Assembly: GCF_000444875.1 (NCBI RefSeq)
Contig: NC_021985.1
Location: 6,840,170-6,904,169 of the forward strand
DNA: 64,000 bases
From: Streptomyces collinus Tu 365
GTDB lineage: Bacteria; Actinomycetota; Actinomycetes; Streptomycetales; Streptomycetaceae
Direction of reading: 5' to 3'
Shown here: positions 43,668-53,179 of the stretch, in pieces
Numbering within the stretch: the stretch's first letter is position 1
Layout of the letters: the number at the start of each line of letters is the position of its first letter
Notes under the pieces: model-generated
What the model was told of the DNA's origin: nothing
Database searches by the model: none
Seen by the model: the letters and a program-made list of their open reading frames with translations, nothing else
Made by a program: the position numbers and the translations under genes

Positions 43668-44873
43668 TCAGCCCTGGAACCGATACTCTTCGAGCAGCCT
43701 GCGCCCAATGATCATTTTCTGGATCTCGGCGGTGCCCTCACCGATGAGCAGCATCGGGGCCTCGCGGTAGAGGCGCTCGATCTCGTACTCCTTGGAGAAG
43801 CCGTAGCCGCCGTGGATCCGGAAGGCGTCCTCCACGACCTCCTTGCAGTACTCGGAGGCGAGGTACTTCGCCATCCCCGCTTCGAGGTCGTTTCGTTCGC
43901 CGGAATCCTTTTTGCGTGCCGCGTTGACCATCATGGCATGCGCGGCCTCGACCTTGGTAGCCATTTCGGCCAGCTTGAACTGGATGGCCTGGTGCTGGGC
44001 GATCGGCTTGCCGAAAGTGTGCCTCTGCTGGGCGTACTGGACACCCAGCTCGAAGGCACGCTGAGCGACACCGCAGCCACGGGCCGCCACGTTCACGCGG
44101 CCCACCTCGACTCCGTCCATCATTTGGTAAAAACCTCGACCGGTGACGCCGCCGAGCACCCGATCGGCCGGAACCCGCAGGCCGTCCATGACGAGCTCGG
44201 TGGTGTCGACCCCCTTGTACCCCATCTTGTCGATCTTGCCCGGAATGGTCAGGCCGGGGCGGACCTCACCGAAGCCGGGCTCCTTCTCGACGAGGAAGGT
44301 CGTCATCGACTTGTGGGGCGCGGTGCCCTCGGGGTGTCCTTCGTCACTCCGGACCAGAACGGCCACCAGGGACGAGGTGCCGCCGTTCGTCAGCCACATC
44401 TTCTGGCCGTTCAGGACGTACTCGTCGCCGTCCTTCACCGCCTTCGACGTGATCGCCGACACGTCCGAGCCCAGCGCCGGCTCCGACATCGAGAACGCGC
44501 CCCGGATGTCGCCGGCCGCCATGCGCGGCAGGAAGTGGTCCTTCTGCTCCTGCGTGCCGTGCTGCTTGAGCATGTACGCCACGATGAAGTGCGTGTTGAT
44601 GATGCCGGACACCGACATCCAGCCGCGGGCGATCTCCTCCACGCACAGGGCGTAGGTGAGCAGCGACTCGCCCAGGCCCCCGTACTCCTCGGGGATCATC
44701 AGCCCGAAGAGGCCGAGTTCCTTCAGGCCGTCGACGATCTCCTGCGGGTACTCGTCGCGGTGCTCGAGACCGGTGGCGACCGGGATGATCTCCTTGTCCA
44801 CGAAGTCGCGGACCGTGGAGACGATCTCCTGCTGTACGTCGGTCAGACCGGCGGTCTGGGCGAGACGGGCCAT
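43668..44873 (-). CDS. Acyl-CoA dehydrogenase, probable (2S)-methylsuccinyl-CoA dehydrogenase
   Basis: The 401-residue flavoprotein has acyl-CoA dehydrogenase motifs: AFSMSEPALGSDVSAI, MWLTNGGTSSLVAV, and IHGGYGFSKEYEIERLYREA with LLIGEGTAEIQKMIIGR at the end. Being last in the ccr-ecm-mcl-hydratase operon, it should oxidise methylsuccinyl-CoA to mesaconyl-CoA. The assignment is from context, as the fold serves many substrates. It is shorter than the Rhodobacter enzyme. The ATG at 44873 follows GGAGAAGTAGAG, and the previous stop is 2 bases away. Confidence 0.88.
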   Translation of the reverse strand: MARLAQTAGLTDVQQEIVSTVRDFVDKEIIPVATGLEHRDEYPQEIVDGLKELGLFGLMIPEEYGGLGESLLTYALCVEEIARGWMSVSGIINTHFIVAYMLKQHGTQEQKDHFLPRMAAGDIRGAFSMSEPALGSDVSAITSKAVKDGDEYVLNGQKMWLTNGGTSSLVAVLVRSDEGHPEGTAPHKSMTTFLVEKEPGFGEVRPGLTIPGKIDKMGYKGVDTTELVMDGLRVPADRVLGGVTGRGFYQMMDGVEVGRVNVAARGCGVAQRAFELGVQYAQQRHTFGKPIAQHQAIQFKLAEMATKVEAAHAMMVNAARKKDSGERNDLEAGMAKYLASEYCKEVVEDAFRIHGGYGFSKEYEIERLYREAPMLLIGEGTAEIQKMIIGRRLLEEYRFQG

Positions 44874-44875
44874 CT

Positions 44876-45400
44876 CTACTTCTCCGTCTTTTCCGAAGGG
44901 GCGTTCAGTTCGGGACGGCCCGGCTGCTCGCCGCCGCGCTCCTTGATGTACGTCTCGGTGGGCACCATGACCTTGCGGCGGAAGACGCACACCAGGGTGC
45001 CGTCCTGCTTGTAGCCCTTGGTCTCGACGTAGACGATGCCGCGGTCGTTCTTCGACTTCGACGGCCACTTGTCGAGCACGGTGGTCTGGCCGTAGATCGT
45101 GTCGCCGTGGAAGGTCGGCGCCACGTGCTTGAGTGACTCGATCTCCAGGTTGGCGATCGCCTTGCCCGAGATGTCCGGCACGGACATCCCGAGCAGCAGC
45201 GAGTAGATGTAGTTGCCCACCACGACGTTCTTGCCGAAGTCCGTCGTCTTCTCGGCGTAGTTCGTGTCCATGTGGAGCGGGTGGTGGTTCATGGTGAGGA
45301 GACAGAACAGGTGGTCGTCGTACTCCGTGACCGTCTTGCCCGGCCAGTGCTTGTACGTCGCACCGACCTCGAACTCCTCGTAGGTGCGTCCGAACTGCAT
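44876..45400 (-). CDS. MaoC-type dehydratase, probable mesaconyl-CoA hydratase
   Basis: The 174-residue hot-dog-fold protein has the MaoC pattern YDDHLFCLLTMNHHPLHMD and PDISGKAIANLEIESLKHVAP. In the ethylmalonyl-CoA pathway this enzyme hydrates mesaconyl-CoA to beta-methylmalyl-CoA, the substrate of the lyase encoded just upstream. The start at 45400 lies 5 bases after the lyase stop. The acyl-CoA dehydrogenase gene begins 2 bases after its own stop. Confidence 0.88.
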   Translation of the reverse strand: MQFGRTYEEFEVGATYKHWPGKTVTEYDDHLFCLLTMNHHPLHMDTNYAEKTTDFGKNVVVGNYIYSLLLGMSVPDISGKAIANLEIESLKHVAPTFHGDTIYGQTTVLDKWPSKSKNDRGIVYVETKGYKQDGTLVCVFRRKVMVPTETYIKERGGEQPGRPELNAPSEKTEK

Positions 45401-45405
45401 CGCGC

Positions 45406-46368
45406 TCAGGCCTCCGGGATCTCGAACTTGCTGGTGCGCTGCATGCCGGCGGCCCGGCCCTTGCCGGAGACGACCAGGGCCATCTTGCGGCTGGCCTCGT
45501 CGATCATCTCGTCGCCGAGCATCGCCGAGCCCTTCTTGCCGCCCGCCTCGGACGTGTAGTAGTCGTACGCGTCCAGGATCAGCTCGGCGTGGTCGTAGTC
45601 CGCCTGCGACGGCGAGAAGATCTCGTTGGACGCCTCGACCTGGCCCGGGTGCAGCACCCACTTGCCGTCGAAGCCCAGCGCGGCGGCGCGGCCGGCCACC
45701 TCGCGGTAGCCGTCGACGTTGCGGATCTGCAGGTAGGGACCGTCGATCGCCTGGAGGTTGTTGGCGCGGGCGGCCATCAGGATCTTCATCAGGATGTAGT
45801 GGTAGGCGTCCGCCGGGTAGCCGGGCGGCTGCTCGCCCACGACCAGCGACTTCATGTTGATGGACGCCATGAAGTCGGCCGGGCCGAAGATGATCGTCTC
45901 GACGCGCGGGGACGCCTGCGCGATCGCGTTGACGTTGTTCAGGCCCTGCGCGTTCTCGATCTGCGCCTCGATGCCGATCTTGCCGACCTCGAAGCCCATG
46001 GTCTTCTCGATCTGCGTCAGCAGCAGGTCGAGGGCGACGACCTGCTCGGCGTTCTGGACCTTCGGCAGCATGATGCAGTCGAGGTTCGGGCCGGCGCCCT
46101 CGACGACCGTGACGACGTCACGGTACGTCCACTCGGTGGTCCAGTCGTTGACGCGCACGACCCGCGTCTTGCCGGTCCAGTCGCCCTCGTTGAGGAACTT
46201 GACGATCGTGTGCCGCGCCTCGGGCTTGGCGAGCGGCGCGCAGGCGTCCTCCAGGTCGAGGAAGACCTGGTCGGCGGGGAGCCCCTGGGCCTTCTCCAGG
46301 AAGCGGGGGTTCGAGCCCGGCACGGCCAGGCAGGAGCGCCGCGGGCGAAGGCGGTTGACGGTCGTCAT
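45406..46368 (-). CDS. HpcH/HpaI-CitE family lyase, probable malyl-/beta-methylmalyl-CoA lyase
   Basis: The 320-residue TIM-barrel lyase has RRSCLAVPGSNPRFLEKA, FLDLEDACAPLAKPEAR (metal-binding) and IGIEAQIENAQGLNNV. In its operon it should split beta-methylmalyl-CoA to glyoxylate and propionyl-CoA. The ATG overlaps the stop of the mutase gene by four bases (ATGA). Confidence 0.9.
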   Translation of the reverse strand: MTTVNRLRPRRSCLAVPGSNPRFLEKAQGLPADQVFLDLEDACAPLAKPEARHTIVKFLNEGDWTGKTRVVRVNDWTTEWTYRDVVTVVEGAGPNLDCIMLPKVQNAEQVVALDLLLTQIEKTMGFEVGKIGIEAQIENAQGLNNVNAIAQASPRVETIIFGPADFMASINMKSLVVGEQPPGYPADAYHYILMKILMAARANNLQAIDGPYLQIRNVDGYREVAGRAAALGFDGKWVLHPGQVEASNEIFSPSQADYDHAELILDAYDYYTSEAGGKKGSAMLGDEMIDEASRKMALVVSGKGRAAGMQRTSKFEIPEA

Positions 46369-48392
46369 GCGGGGACCTCCAGGGGGTCGAGCTTGTTCGC
46401 TTTCCGGATCTCGTCGACGATGCGGCCGATGATCCCGGTGATGTCGAAGTCCTTCGGGGTGAACACGGCGGCCACACCGGCGGCCTTCAGCTGTTCGGCG
46501 TCACCGTTCGGGATGATGCCACCCGCGATCACGGGGATGTCTGTGGCACCGGCCACACGGAGCCGCTGGACCACGTCCGGCACGAGCTGGGCGTGCGAGC
46601 CGGAGAGGATCGACAGGCCGACGGCGTGCACGTCCTCGTCGACCGCCGCGTCCACGATCTGCTCGGGCGTCAGCCGGATGCCCTGGTAGACGACCTCGAA
46701 GCCGGCGTCCCGGGCGCGCACCGCGATCTGCTCGGCGCCGTTGGAGTGACCGTCCAGGCCCGGCTTGCCCACCAGGAAGCGCAGCCGGCCCACGCCCAGC
46801 TCGCGGGCGGTGGCCTCCACCCTGGCCCGCACCTCGCCGAGCGCCGAGCCGGCCTCGGCGGTGACGGCCACGGGGGCGGAGGAGACACCGGTGGGCGCCC
46901 GGTACTCGCCGAACACCTCGCGCAGCGCCCCGGCCCACTCGCCGGTCGTGACCCCGGCGCGGGCGCACTCCAGGGTCGCCTCCATCAGGTTGCCGGTGCC
47001 CTTCGCGGCCTCCTTCAGCCGCTCCAGCGCCTTGCACGGGCGCGGGTGGTTGAAGGGCGGCTGGTAGCGGGTGTCCCGCCAGGCCGCCAGGGCCTCGACG
47101 ACGCGGGCCTCGACCGCCGGGTCGACCGTCTGGATCGCGGTGTCCAGGTCGGCCGTCAGCGGGTTCGGCTCGGTCGTCTCGAAGATGTTGACGCCGACGA
47201 TCTTCTCCTGCCCGGACTCGATCCGGGCCCGGCGCTCGGCGTGCGAGGAGACCAGTTCCGCCTTGAGGTAGCCGGACTCCACGGCGGCCATCGCGCCGCC
47301 CATCTCCTGGATCCGCTCGATCTCGGCGAGCGACTCCGCGACGAGGGCGTCCACCTTCGCCTCGATGACGTGCGAGCCGGCGAAGATGTCCTCGTACTCC
47401 AGCAGGTCGCTCTCGTGCGCCAGGACCTGCTGGATGCGCAGCGACCACTGCTGGTCCCAGGGCCGGGGCAGGCCGAGCGCCTCGTTCCAGGCCGGGAGCT
47501 GCACGGCACGCGCGCGGGCGTCCTTGGAGAGGGTGACGGCCAGCATCTCCAGCACGATCCGCTGGACGTTGTTCTCCGGCTGCGCCTCGGTCAGGCCGAG
47601 CGAGTTGACCTGGACGCCGTAGCGGAAGCGGCGCTGCTTGGGGTCCTGGATGCCGTAGCGCTCACGGGTGACCTGGTCCCAGATGCGGCCGAACGCCCGC
47701 ATCTTGCACATCTCCTCGACGAAGCGGACGCCCGCGTTGACGAAGAAGGAGATGCGGGCGACCACGTCGCCCATCCGCTCCTGCGGCACCTGGCCGCCGT
47801 CGCGGACGGCGTCCAGGACGGCGATGGCGGTGGACATCGCGTACGCGATCTCCTGCACCGGCGTGGCCCCGGCCTCCTGCAGGTGGTAGCTGCAGATGTT
47901 GATCGGGTTCCACTTGGGCATGTGGGAGACCGTGTACGCGATCATGTCCGTCGTCAGGCGGAGGCTCGGCCCCGGCGGGAAGACGTGCGTCCCGCGGGAG
48001 AGGTACTCCTTGACGATGTCGTTCTGGGTCGTGCCCTGGAGCCTGGTGATGTCAGCGCCCTGCTCCTCGGCGACGACCTGGTAGAGCGCCAGCAGCCACA
48101 TGGCGGTGGCGTTGATCGTCATCGAGGTGTTCATCTGCTCCAGGGGGATGTCCTGGAACAGCCGGCGCATGTCACCGAGGTGCGAGACGGGCACGCCGAC
48201 CCGGCCGACCTCGCCGCGGGCGAGGATGTGGTCGGGGTCGTAGCCGGTCTGCGTCGGCAGGTCGAACGCCACCGACAGACCGGTCTGGCCCTTGGCGAGG
48301 TTGCGCCGGTACAGCTCGTTGGACGCCTCCGCCGTCGAGTGACCGGCGTACGTCCGCATGAGCCACGGACGGTCCTTCTGACGCTCTGTCAT
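46365..48392 (-). CDS. meaA: B12-dependent ethylmalonyl-CoA mutase (MeaA type)
   Basis: The 675-residue protein joins a methylmalonyl-CoA-mutase-like barrel (RTYAGHSTAEASNELYRRNL near the start, FFVNAGVRFVEEMCKMRAFG) to a C-terminal cobalamin domain with DGHSNG (DxHxxG) and SILSGSHAQLV. It converts ethylmalonyl-CoA to methylsuccinyl-CoA. It is a single chain, unlike the two-subunit methylmalonyl-CoA mutase. It starts 9 bases after the ccr stop. Confidence 0.93.
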   Translation of the reverse strand: MTERQKDRPWLMRTYAGHSTAEASNELYRRNLAKGQTGLSVAFDLPTQTGYDPDHILARGEVGRVGVPVSHLGDMRRLFQDIPLEQMNTSMTINATAMWLLALYQVVAEEQGADITRLQGTTQNDIVKEYLSRGTHVFPPGPSLRLTTDMIAYTVSHMPKWNPINICSYHLQEAGATPVQEIAYAMSTAIAVLDAVRDGGQVPQERMGDVVARISFFVNAGVRFVEEMCKMRAFGRIWDQVTRERYGIQDPKQRRFRYGVQVNSLGLTEAQPENNVQRIVLEMLAVTLSKDARARAVQLPAWNEALGLPRPWDQQWSLRIQQVLAHESDLLEYEDIFAGSHVIEAKVDALVAESLAEIERIQEMGGAMAAVESGYLKAELVSSHAERRARIESGQEKIVGVNIFETTEPNPLTADLDTAIQTVDPAVEARVVEALAAWRDTRYQPPFNHPRPCKALERLKEAAKGTGNLMEATLECARAGVTTGEWAGALREVFGEYRAPTGVSSAPVAVTAEAGSALGEVRARVEATARELGVGRLRFLVGKPGLDGHSNGAEQIAVRARDAGFEVVYQGIRLTPEQIVDAAVDEDVHAVGLSILSGSHAQLVPDVVQRLRVAGATDIPVIAGGIIPNGDAEQLKAAGVAAVFTPKDFDITGIIGRIVDEIRKANKLDPLEVPA

Positions 48393-48401
48393 CTAAGGCC
48401 C

Positions 48402-49745
48402 TCAGACGTTCCGGAAGCGGTTGATGGCGTCGAGGTGCTTGGCGCGCATCTCCTCGTCGCGCACGCCCAGGCCCTCCTCGGGGGCGAGGCACAGCACGCC
48501 GACCTTGCCCTGGTGGGCGTTGCGGTGGACGTCGTGGGCGGCCTGGCCGGTGTCCTCCAGGGAGTACACCTTCGACAGGGTGGGGTGGATCTTGCCCTTC
48601 GCGATGAGCCGGTTGGCCTCCCAGGCCTCGCGGTAGTTGGCGAAGTGCGAGCCGATGATGCGCTTCAGCGACATCCACAGGTAGCGGTTGTCGTACTCGT
48701 GCATGTAGCCCGAGGTCGAGGCGCAGGTGGTGATGGTGCCGCCCTTGCGGGTGACGAACACGGAGGCGCCGAAGGTCTCGCGGCCGGGGTGCTCGAAGAC
48801 GATGTCGATGTCCTCGCCGCCGGTCAGCTCGCGGATGCGCTTGCCGAAGCGCTTCCACTCCTTCGGGTCCTGGGTGTGCTCGTCCTTCCAGAACCGGTAG
48901 TCCTCGGCGTTGCGGTCGATGATCGACTCGGCGCCCATGGAGCGGCAGATGTCCGCCTTCTGGTCGCTGGAGACGACACAGATCGGGTTGGCGCCGCCGG
49001 CCAGCGCGAACTGGGTGGCGTACGAGCCGAGGCCGCCGCTCGCGCCCCAGATCAGGACGTTGTCGCCCTGCTTCATGCCGGCGCCGTTGCGGGAGACGAG
49101 CTGGCGGTAGGCGGTGGAGTTGACCAGGCCGGGGGCCGCGGCCTCCTCCCAGCTGAGGTGGTCCGGCTTCGGCATCAGCTGGTTGGACTTGACCAGGGCG
49201 ATCTCGGCGAGGCCGCCGAAGTTGGTCTCGAAGCCCCAGATGCGCTGCTCGGGGTCGAGCATCGTGTCGTTGTGGCCGTCGGAGGACTCCATCTCGACCG
49301 ACAGGCAGTGCGCGACGACCTCGTCACCGGGCTTCCAGGCGTTGACGCCCGGGCCGGTGCGCAGGACGACGCCCGCGAGGTCGGAGCCGATGATGTGGTA
49401 CGGCAGGTCGTGGCGCTTGGCCAGCTCGTTGGTGCGGCCGTAGCGCTCCAGGAACCCGAACGTGGACAGCGGCTCGAAGATCGAGGTCCACACCGAGTTG
49501 TAGTTGACCGAGGAGGCCATGACGGCCACCAGGGCCTCGCCAGGGCCCAGCTCGGGCACGGGGACCTCGTCCAGGTGGATCGACTTGCGCGGGTCCTTGT
49601 CGCGGGTCTGCAGGCCCGCGAACATCTCCGTCTCGTCCTTGTGCACGGTGATCGCGCGGTACGAGTCGGGAAGCGGCAGGGCGGCGAAGTCGGCGGACGT
49701 GGCGTCCTTCGACTGGATCGCGTCCAGGATGTCCTTCACGGTCAC
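48402..49745 (-). CDS. ccr: Crotonyl-CoA carboxylase/reductase
   Basis: The 447-residue medium-chain reductase reduces and carboxylates crotonyl-CoA to ethylmalonyl-CoA with NADPH and CO2. MASSVNYNSVWTS, IIGSDLAGVVLRTG, LIWGASGGLGSYATQFAL (NADPH) and CASTSGYMHEYDNRYLWM are characteristic. The GTG at 49745 follows GGAGG by 7 bases and gives MTVKDILDAIQS, the usual start. It heads the operon. Besides feeding acetate assimilation it supplies ethylmalonyl-CoA units for polyketides. Confidence 0.95.
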   Translation of the reverse strand: MTVKDILDAIQSKDATSADFAALPLPDSYRAITVHKDETEMFAGLQTRDKDPRKSIHLDEVPVPELGPGEALVAVMASSVNYNSVWTSIFEPLSTFGFLERYGRTNELAKRHDLPYHIIGSDLAGVVLRTGPGVNAWKPGDEVVAHCLSVEMESSDGHNDTMLDPEQRIWGFETNFGGLAEIALVKSNQLMPKPDHLSWEEAAAPGLVNSTAYRQLVSRNGAGMKQGDNVLIWGASGGLGSYATQFALAGGANPICVVSSDQKADICRSMGAESIIDRNAEDYRFWKDEHTQDPKEWKRFGKRIRELTGGEDIDIVFEHPGRETFGASVFVTRKGGTITTCASTSGYMHEYDNRYLWMSLKRIIGSHFANYREAWEANRLIAKGKIHPTLSKVYSLEDTGQAAHDVHRNAHQGKVGVLCLAPEEGLGVRDEEMRAKHLDAINRFRNV

Positions 49746-49991
49746 GGTGTTGCCTCCGGCGGTGAGCGCCCTGAGGGAGGGGCGCTGGGGGTTCGTCGGT
49801 GCTGCTGGGAGTGCTGCTGAGGGTTGTGGTGGAACGTGCCGTCGGTTCGGCGGGTGGTGCTTCGGCAGCGCGTGGTGGCGCGGGAGGTTGCCTGTGACGC
49901 AGGCGTCCGGGCGCGCAGGCCGTCGGCTTGCGGGGACAGCCGGCGAACGAGTGGTCTCTGCTCGCCGGCCGCCCGGACTCCCTTCAACGTA

Positions 49992-50027
49992 TGACACCGC
50001 GTGTCAGGTGACAAGGCACTGAGTGCC
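49992..50027. promoter_or_regulatory. Two operator-like dyads upstream of ccr
   Basis: TGACAC-CGC-GTGTCA (49992-50006) and GGCACT-G-AGTGCC (50015-50027) are both perfect and sit close together, about 250 bases before ccr. They are candidates for binding by the TetR protein encoded next door. The rest of the 448-base gap (49746-50193) has no gene. Confidence 0.55.
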
Positions 50028-50125
50028 AGAACTTGCTCTCAGATGAAATCTTTACGTAACAAATGAGCGATGATCGATCGAACGGCGCTCGAAAGCTGCG
50101 CGAAAACGGGCCCTGACATGGCAAA

Positions 50126-50149
50126 ACGGCCACCCCGAAGGGTGGCCGT
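50126..50149 (-). terminator. Terminator after the TetR gene
   Basis: ACGGCCACCC pairs with GGGTGGCCGT around a 4-base loop, 45 bases past the TetR stop on its strand. Confidence 0.7.
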
Positions 50150-50193
50150 CCTCACAGTGCCGCAGCGGGCCCGAGGCTCCGCTCGTGCTCCGC

Positions 50194-51015
50194 TCAGCGC
50201 TCCTTGAGCGCCTCCTCGATGGTGCGCATGACCTCGTCCAGCGGGGCGTCCGTGCGGGCCACCGTCACCAGCACCTCGCCGTGCGCGGAGACCGTCGCCG
50301 GGGCGGTGGCGGCGGCCGGCCGGGGCACCGAGCCGCGCCCGGCGCCGATGCCGGTGCCGAAGGTCTTGCGCACGATCGCGAAGGCGTGGTCGAGCTGGGC
50401 CTCCACGTCGCCCTGGCCGCCGGCCCGCAGCCAGCGCCGCAGGACGTGGTTGTGGGCGGTGACCACGGCGGACGCCGCGACCTCGGCCAGCAGCGGGTCG
50501 TCGTTGGCGTCGTCCGCGTGCGCGTGCTCGTCGAAGTGACCGAGCAGATAGCGGGTGAACAGGCGCTCGTAGCGGGCCACCGAGGCGATCTCCGCCTCGC
50601 GCAGGGTCGGGACCTCGCGCGTCAGCTTGTAGCGGGCGACCGAGATCTCCGGCCGCGCCGCGTACATCCTCATGACTTCCTTGATGCCGCGGCACACCGT
50701 GTCGAGCGGGTGCTCGTGTGCCGGGGCGGCGTTGAGCACCGCCTCGGCGCGGACCAGCGTGTCGTCGTGGTCCGGGAAGATCGCCTCCTCCTTGGAGCGG
50801 AAGTGGCGGAAGAAGGTGCGGCGCGCGACCCCGGCCGCGGCCGCGATCTCGTCGACGGTGGTCGCCTCGTACCCCTTGGTCGCGAACAGTTCCATCGCTG
50901 CGGCCGCCAGTTCCCGGCGCATTTTCAGCCGCTGGGCGGCGGCGCGACTGCCTGCGGCACTTTCCGGCGCGTCGGGCGTGGCTGGTGTACGTGAGGACTT
51001 GGCGGGCTGGGACAT
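50194..51015 (-). CDS. TetR-family transcriptional regulator
   Basis: The 273-residue protein has a TetR HTH at about residues 33-78 (TTVDEIAAAAGVARRTFFRH) and a large ligand domain with a flexible Ala/Pro-rich stretch near residue 225. The ATG at 51015 is supported by TACGTT 6 bases upstream (leaderless). It lies directly upstream of the ccr operon and next to the hydroxyacyl-CoA dehydrogenase gene, so an acyl-CoA-responsive control of both is likely but not shown. Confidence 0.88.
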   Translation of the reverse strand: MSQPAKSSRTPATPDAPESAAGSRAAAQRLKMRRELAAAAMELFATKGYEATTVDEIAAAAGVARRTFFRHFRSKEEAIFPDHDDTLVRAEAVLNAAPAHEHPLDTVCRGIKEVMRMYAARPEISVARYKLTREVPTLREAEIASVARYERLFTRYLLGHFDEHAHADDANDDPLLAEVAASAVVTAHNHVLRRWLRAGGQGDVEAQLDHAFAIVRKTFGTGIGAGRGSVPRPAAATAPATVSAHGEVLVTVARTDAPLDEVMRTIEEALKER

Positions 51016-51021
51016 GACCCG

Positions 51022-51027
51022 AACGTA
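51022..51027 (-). promoter_or_regulatory. -10 element, leaderless TetR gene
   Basis: TACGTT on the minus strand ends 6 bases before the ATG at 51015, which favours that start over one at 51033. Confidence 0.5.
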
Positions 51028-51175
51028 CTGCATGTGCGCGGCCGAATGCGCAGGTCCGGGGTTTCCCCCGCCCGCGGGGGGCGGGGGGCCGCCGGGCGGG
51101 GCGGCCGGCACGAACCCGTGGGGGTCCAGCAGCCCGCCCCAGTCCGTCTCCGTGCGGGACCAGTCGCCGGCGCCC

Positions 51176-52990
51176 TCAGCGGCGGGCATACTCGCGGAAG
51201 CCGCGGCCGGTCTTGCGGCCGAGGCAGCCCGCGGCCACCAGGTGCTCCAGCAGCGGCGCCGGGGCCAGGCCCGGGTCGCGGAACTCGCGGTGCAGCACCT
51301 TCTCGATGGCCAGCGAGACGTCCAGGCCGACCACGTCCAGCAGCTCGAACGGCCCCATCGGGTAGCCGCCGCCGAGCTTCATCGCCGCGTCGATGTCGTC
51401 CAGGGTGGCGTAGTGCTCCTGGACCATCTTCACCGCGTTGTTGAGGTACGGGAACAGCAGCGCGTTCACGATGAACCCGGCGCGGTCGCCGCAGTCCACC
51501 GCGTGCTTCCTGACCTTGGCGCAGACCTCGCGGACGGTGGCGTGGACGTCGTCGGCCGTCAGCACGGTCCGGACGACCTCGACCAGCTTCATCGCCGGCG
51601 CCGGATTGAAGAAGTGCATGCCGATCACGTCCTGCGGCCGCGAGGTGGCACGGGCGCAGGCGACCACGGGCAGCGAGGAGGTGGTGGTGGCGAGGACCGC
51701 GCCGGGCTTGCAGACCTTGTCCAGCGCCTGGAACAGCTGCCGCTTGACCTCCAGGTCCTCGGCGACCGCCTCGACCGCCAGGTCCACGTCGGCGAACGCC
51801 TCGTAGGAGCCCGCCGGGGTGATCCGCTCCAGGGTCTGGGCGGCGGCCTCGGCGGTCAGCCGGCCCTTGTCCACGGACCGCGCCAGCGACTTGCCGATCC
51901 GGGCCTTGGCGGTCTGCGCCTTCTCGTCGCTGCGGGCGGCCAGGACGACGTCGTATCCGGCCTTGGCGAACACCTCGGCGATGCCGGACGCCATGGTGCC
52001 GGAGCCCGCCACCCCGACGGAGCGCACGGGACGGCCCACGGCCCGGGCGCCGTCCGCCGCCGGCGTCAGCGCGTCCGGCACGACCGTCGCGCTGCCGGGC
52101 GCCTCGTAGGTGTAGAAGCCGCGGCCCGCCTTGCGGCCGGTCAGGCCCGCCTCGCTGAGCTGCTTCAGGATCGGCGCCGGGGCGTGCAGCCGGTCCCGGG
52201 ACTCCGCGTACATGGCGTCCAGGACCGTGCGCGCGGTGTCCACGCCGATCAGGTCCAGCAGGGCCAGCGGGCCCATCGGCAGGCCGCAGCCGAGCCGCAT
52301 CGCCGCGTCGATGTCCTCGCGGGAGGCGTAGCGGGCCTCGTACATCGCGGCGGCCTGGTTCAGGTAGCCGAACAGCAGGCCGTCCGCGACGAAGCCGGGG
52401 CGGTCGCCGACCGCGACCGGCTCCTTGCCCAGCTCGATGGCCAGGTCGGTGACGGCGGCGACGGCCTGCGGCGCGGTCAGCACCGAGGAGACGACCTCGA
52501 CCAGCTTCATCGCCTGCGCCGGGTTGAAGAAGTGCAGTCCGAGCACGCGCTCGGGGCGGGCCGAGTCGGCGGCGAGCCGGGTGACGGAGAGGGCGTTGGT
52601 GCCGGTGGCGAGGATCGTCTCCGGGCGCACGATGCCGTCGAGCTCGCGGAAGATCTGGTGCTTGACCTCGTACGACTCCGGGGCGACCTCGATGACCAGG
52701 TCGGCGTCGGCCGCCGCGCGCAGGTCCGTGGAGGTGCGGACGCGGGCCAGCACGCCGGCGCGCTCCTGCTCGGTCAGCCGGCCGCGCTCCACGGCGCGGG
52801 CGGTGGCGGCCTCCAGGGCGGCGACGGTCCGCGCGGTCTGGGTCTCGCTGATGTCGATGCCGATCACCTCGCGGCCGGCCTTCGCGAGAACCTCGGTGAT
52901 GCCGGTGCCCATGGTGCCGAGGCCGACGACGGCGATCGTCTTCAGCGCGGACAGCGGGGAACCGGACTGGGGGGACAGGGGAGTGGCCAT
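51176..52990 (-). CDS. Doubled 3-hydroxyacyl-CoA (3-hydroxybutyryl-CoA) dehydrogenase
   Basis: The 604-residue protein contains two complete 3-hydroxyacyl-CoA dehydrogenase units in tandem. The first (about 15-305) has VVGLGTMGTGITEVLAKAG and LHFFNPAQAMKLVEVV; the second (about 325-604) has VAGSGTMASGIAEVFAKAG and MHFFNPAPAMKLVEVV. Each has a NAD fold and a C-terminal helical domain ending in GRKxGRGFYxY-like sequence. The first half's second Gly motif is better than the second half's (GSGTMASG), so the halves may differ in activity. It would provide acetoacetyl/hydroxybutyryl-CoA interconversion before Ccr. The ATG at 52990 follows a long leader. Confidence 0.9.
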   Translation of the reverse strand: MATPLSPQSGSPLSALKTIAVVGLGTMGTGITEVLAKAGREVIGIDISETQTARTVAALEAATARAVERGRLTEQERAGVLARVRTSTDLRAAADADLVIEVAPESYEVKHQIFRELDGIVRPETILATGTNALSVTRLAADSARPERVLGLHFFNPAQAMKLVEVVSSVLTAPQAVAAVTDLAIELGKEPVAVGDRPGFVADGLLFGYLNQAAAMYEARYASREDIDAAMRLGCGLPMGPLALLDLIGVDTARTVLDAMYAESRDRLHAPAPILKQLSEAGLTGRKAGRGFYTYEAPGSATVVPDALTPAADGARAVGRPVRSVGVAGSGTMASGIAEVFAKAGYDVVLAARSDEKAQTAKARIGKSLARSVDKGRLTAEAAAQTLERITPAGSYEAFADVDLAVEAVAEDLEVKRQLFQALDKVCKPGAVLATTTSSLPVVACARATSRPQDVIGMHFFNPAPAMKLVEVVRTVLTADDVHATVREVCAKVRKHAVDCGDRAGFIVNALLFPYLNNAVKMVQEHYATLDDIDAAMKLGGGYPMGPFELLDVVGLDVSLAIEKVLHREFRDPGLAPAPLLEHLVAAGCLGRKTGRGFREYARR

Positions 52991-53179
52991 CGCGGGACTC
53001 CAGGAATGAGGGTGACGACTAGGAACGCGCCGGGTGCGCCGAAGGCGCACACCGGGGCGGGAAGGAGTGCGGGTGTTGCCGGGCTGCGAGCGCACACGCC
53101 CGGTGCCGGTGCCGAGGACGCGCACACGTCCGGCAGCGGCGGTTTCCGACCGGCCCTGTCCCGGAGCCGGGTCGTACTG

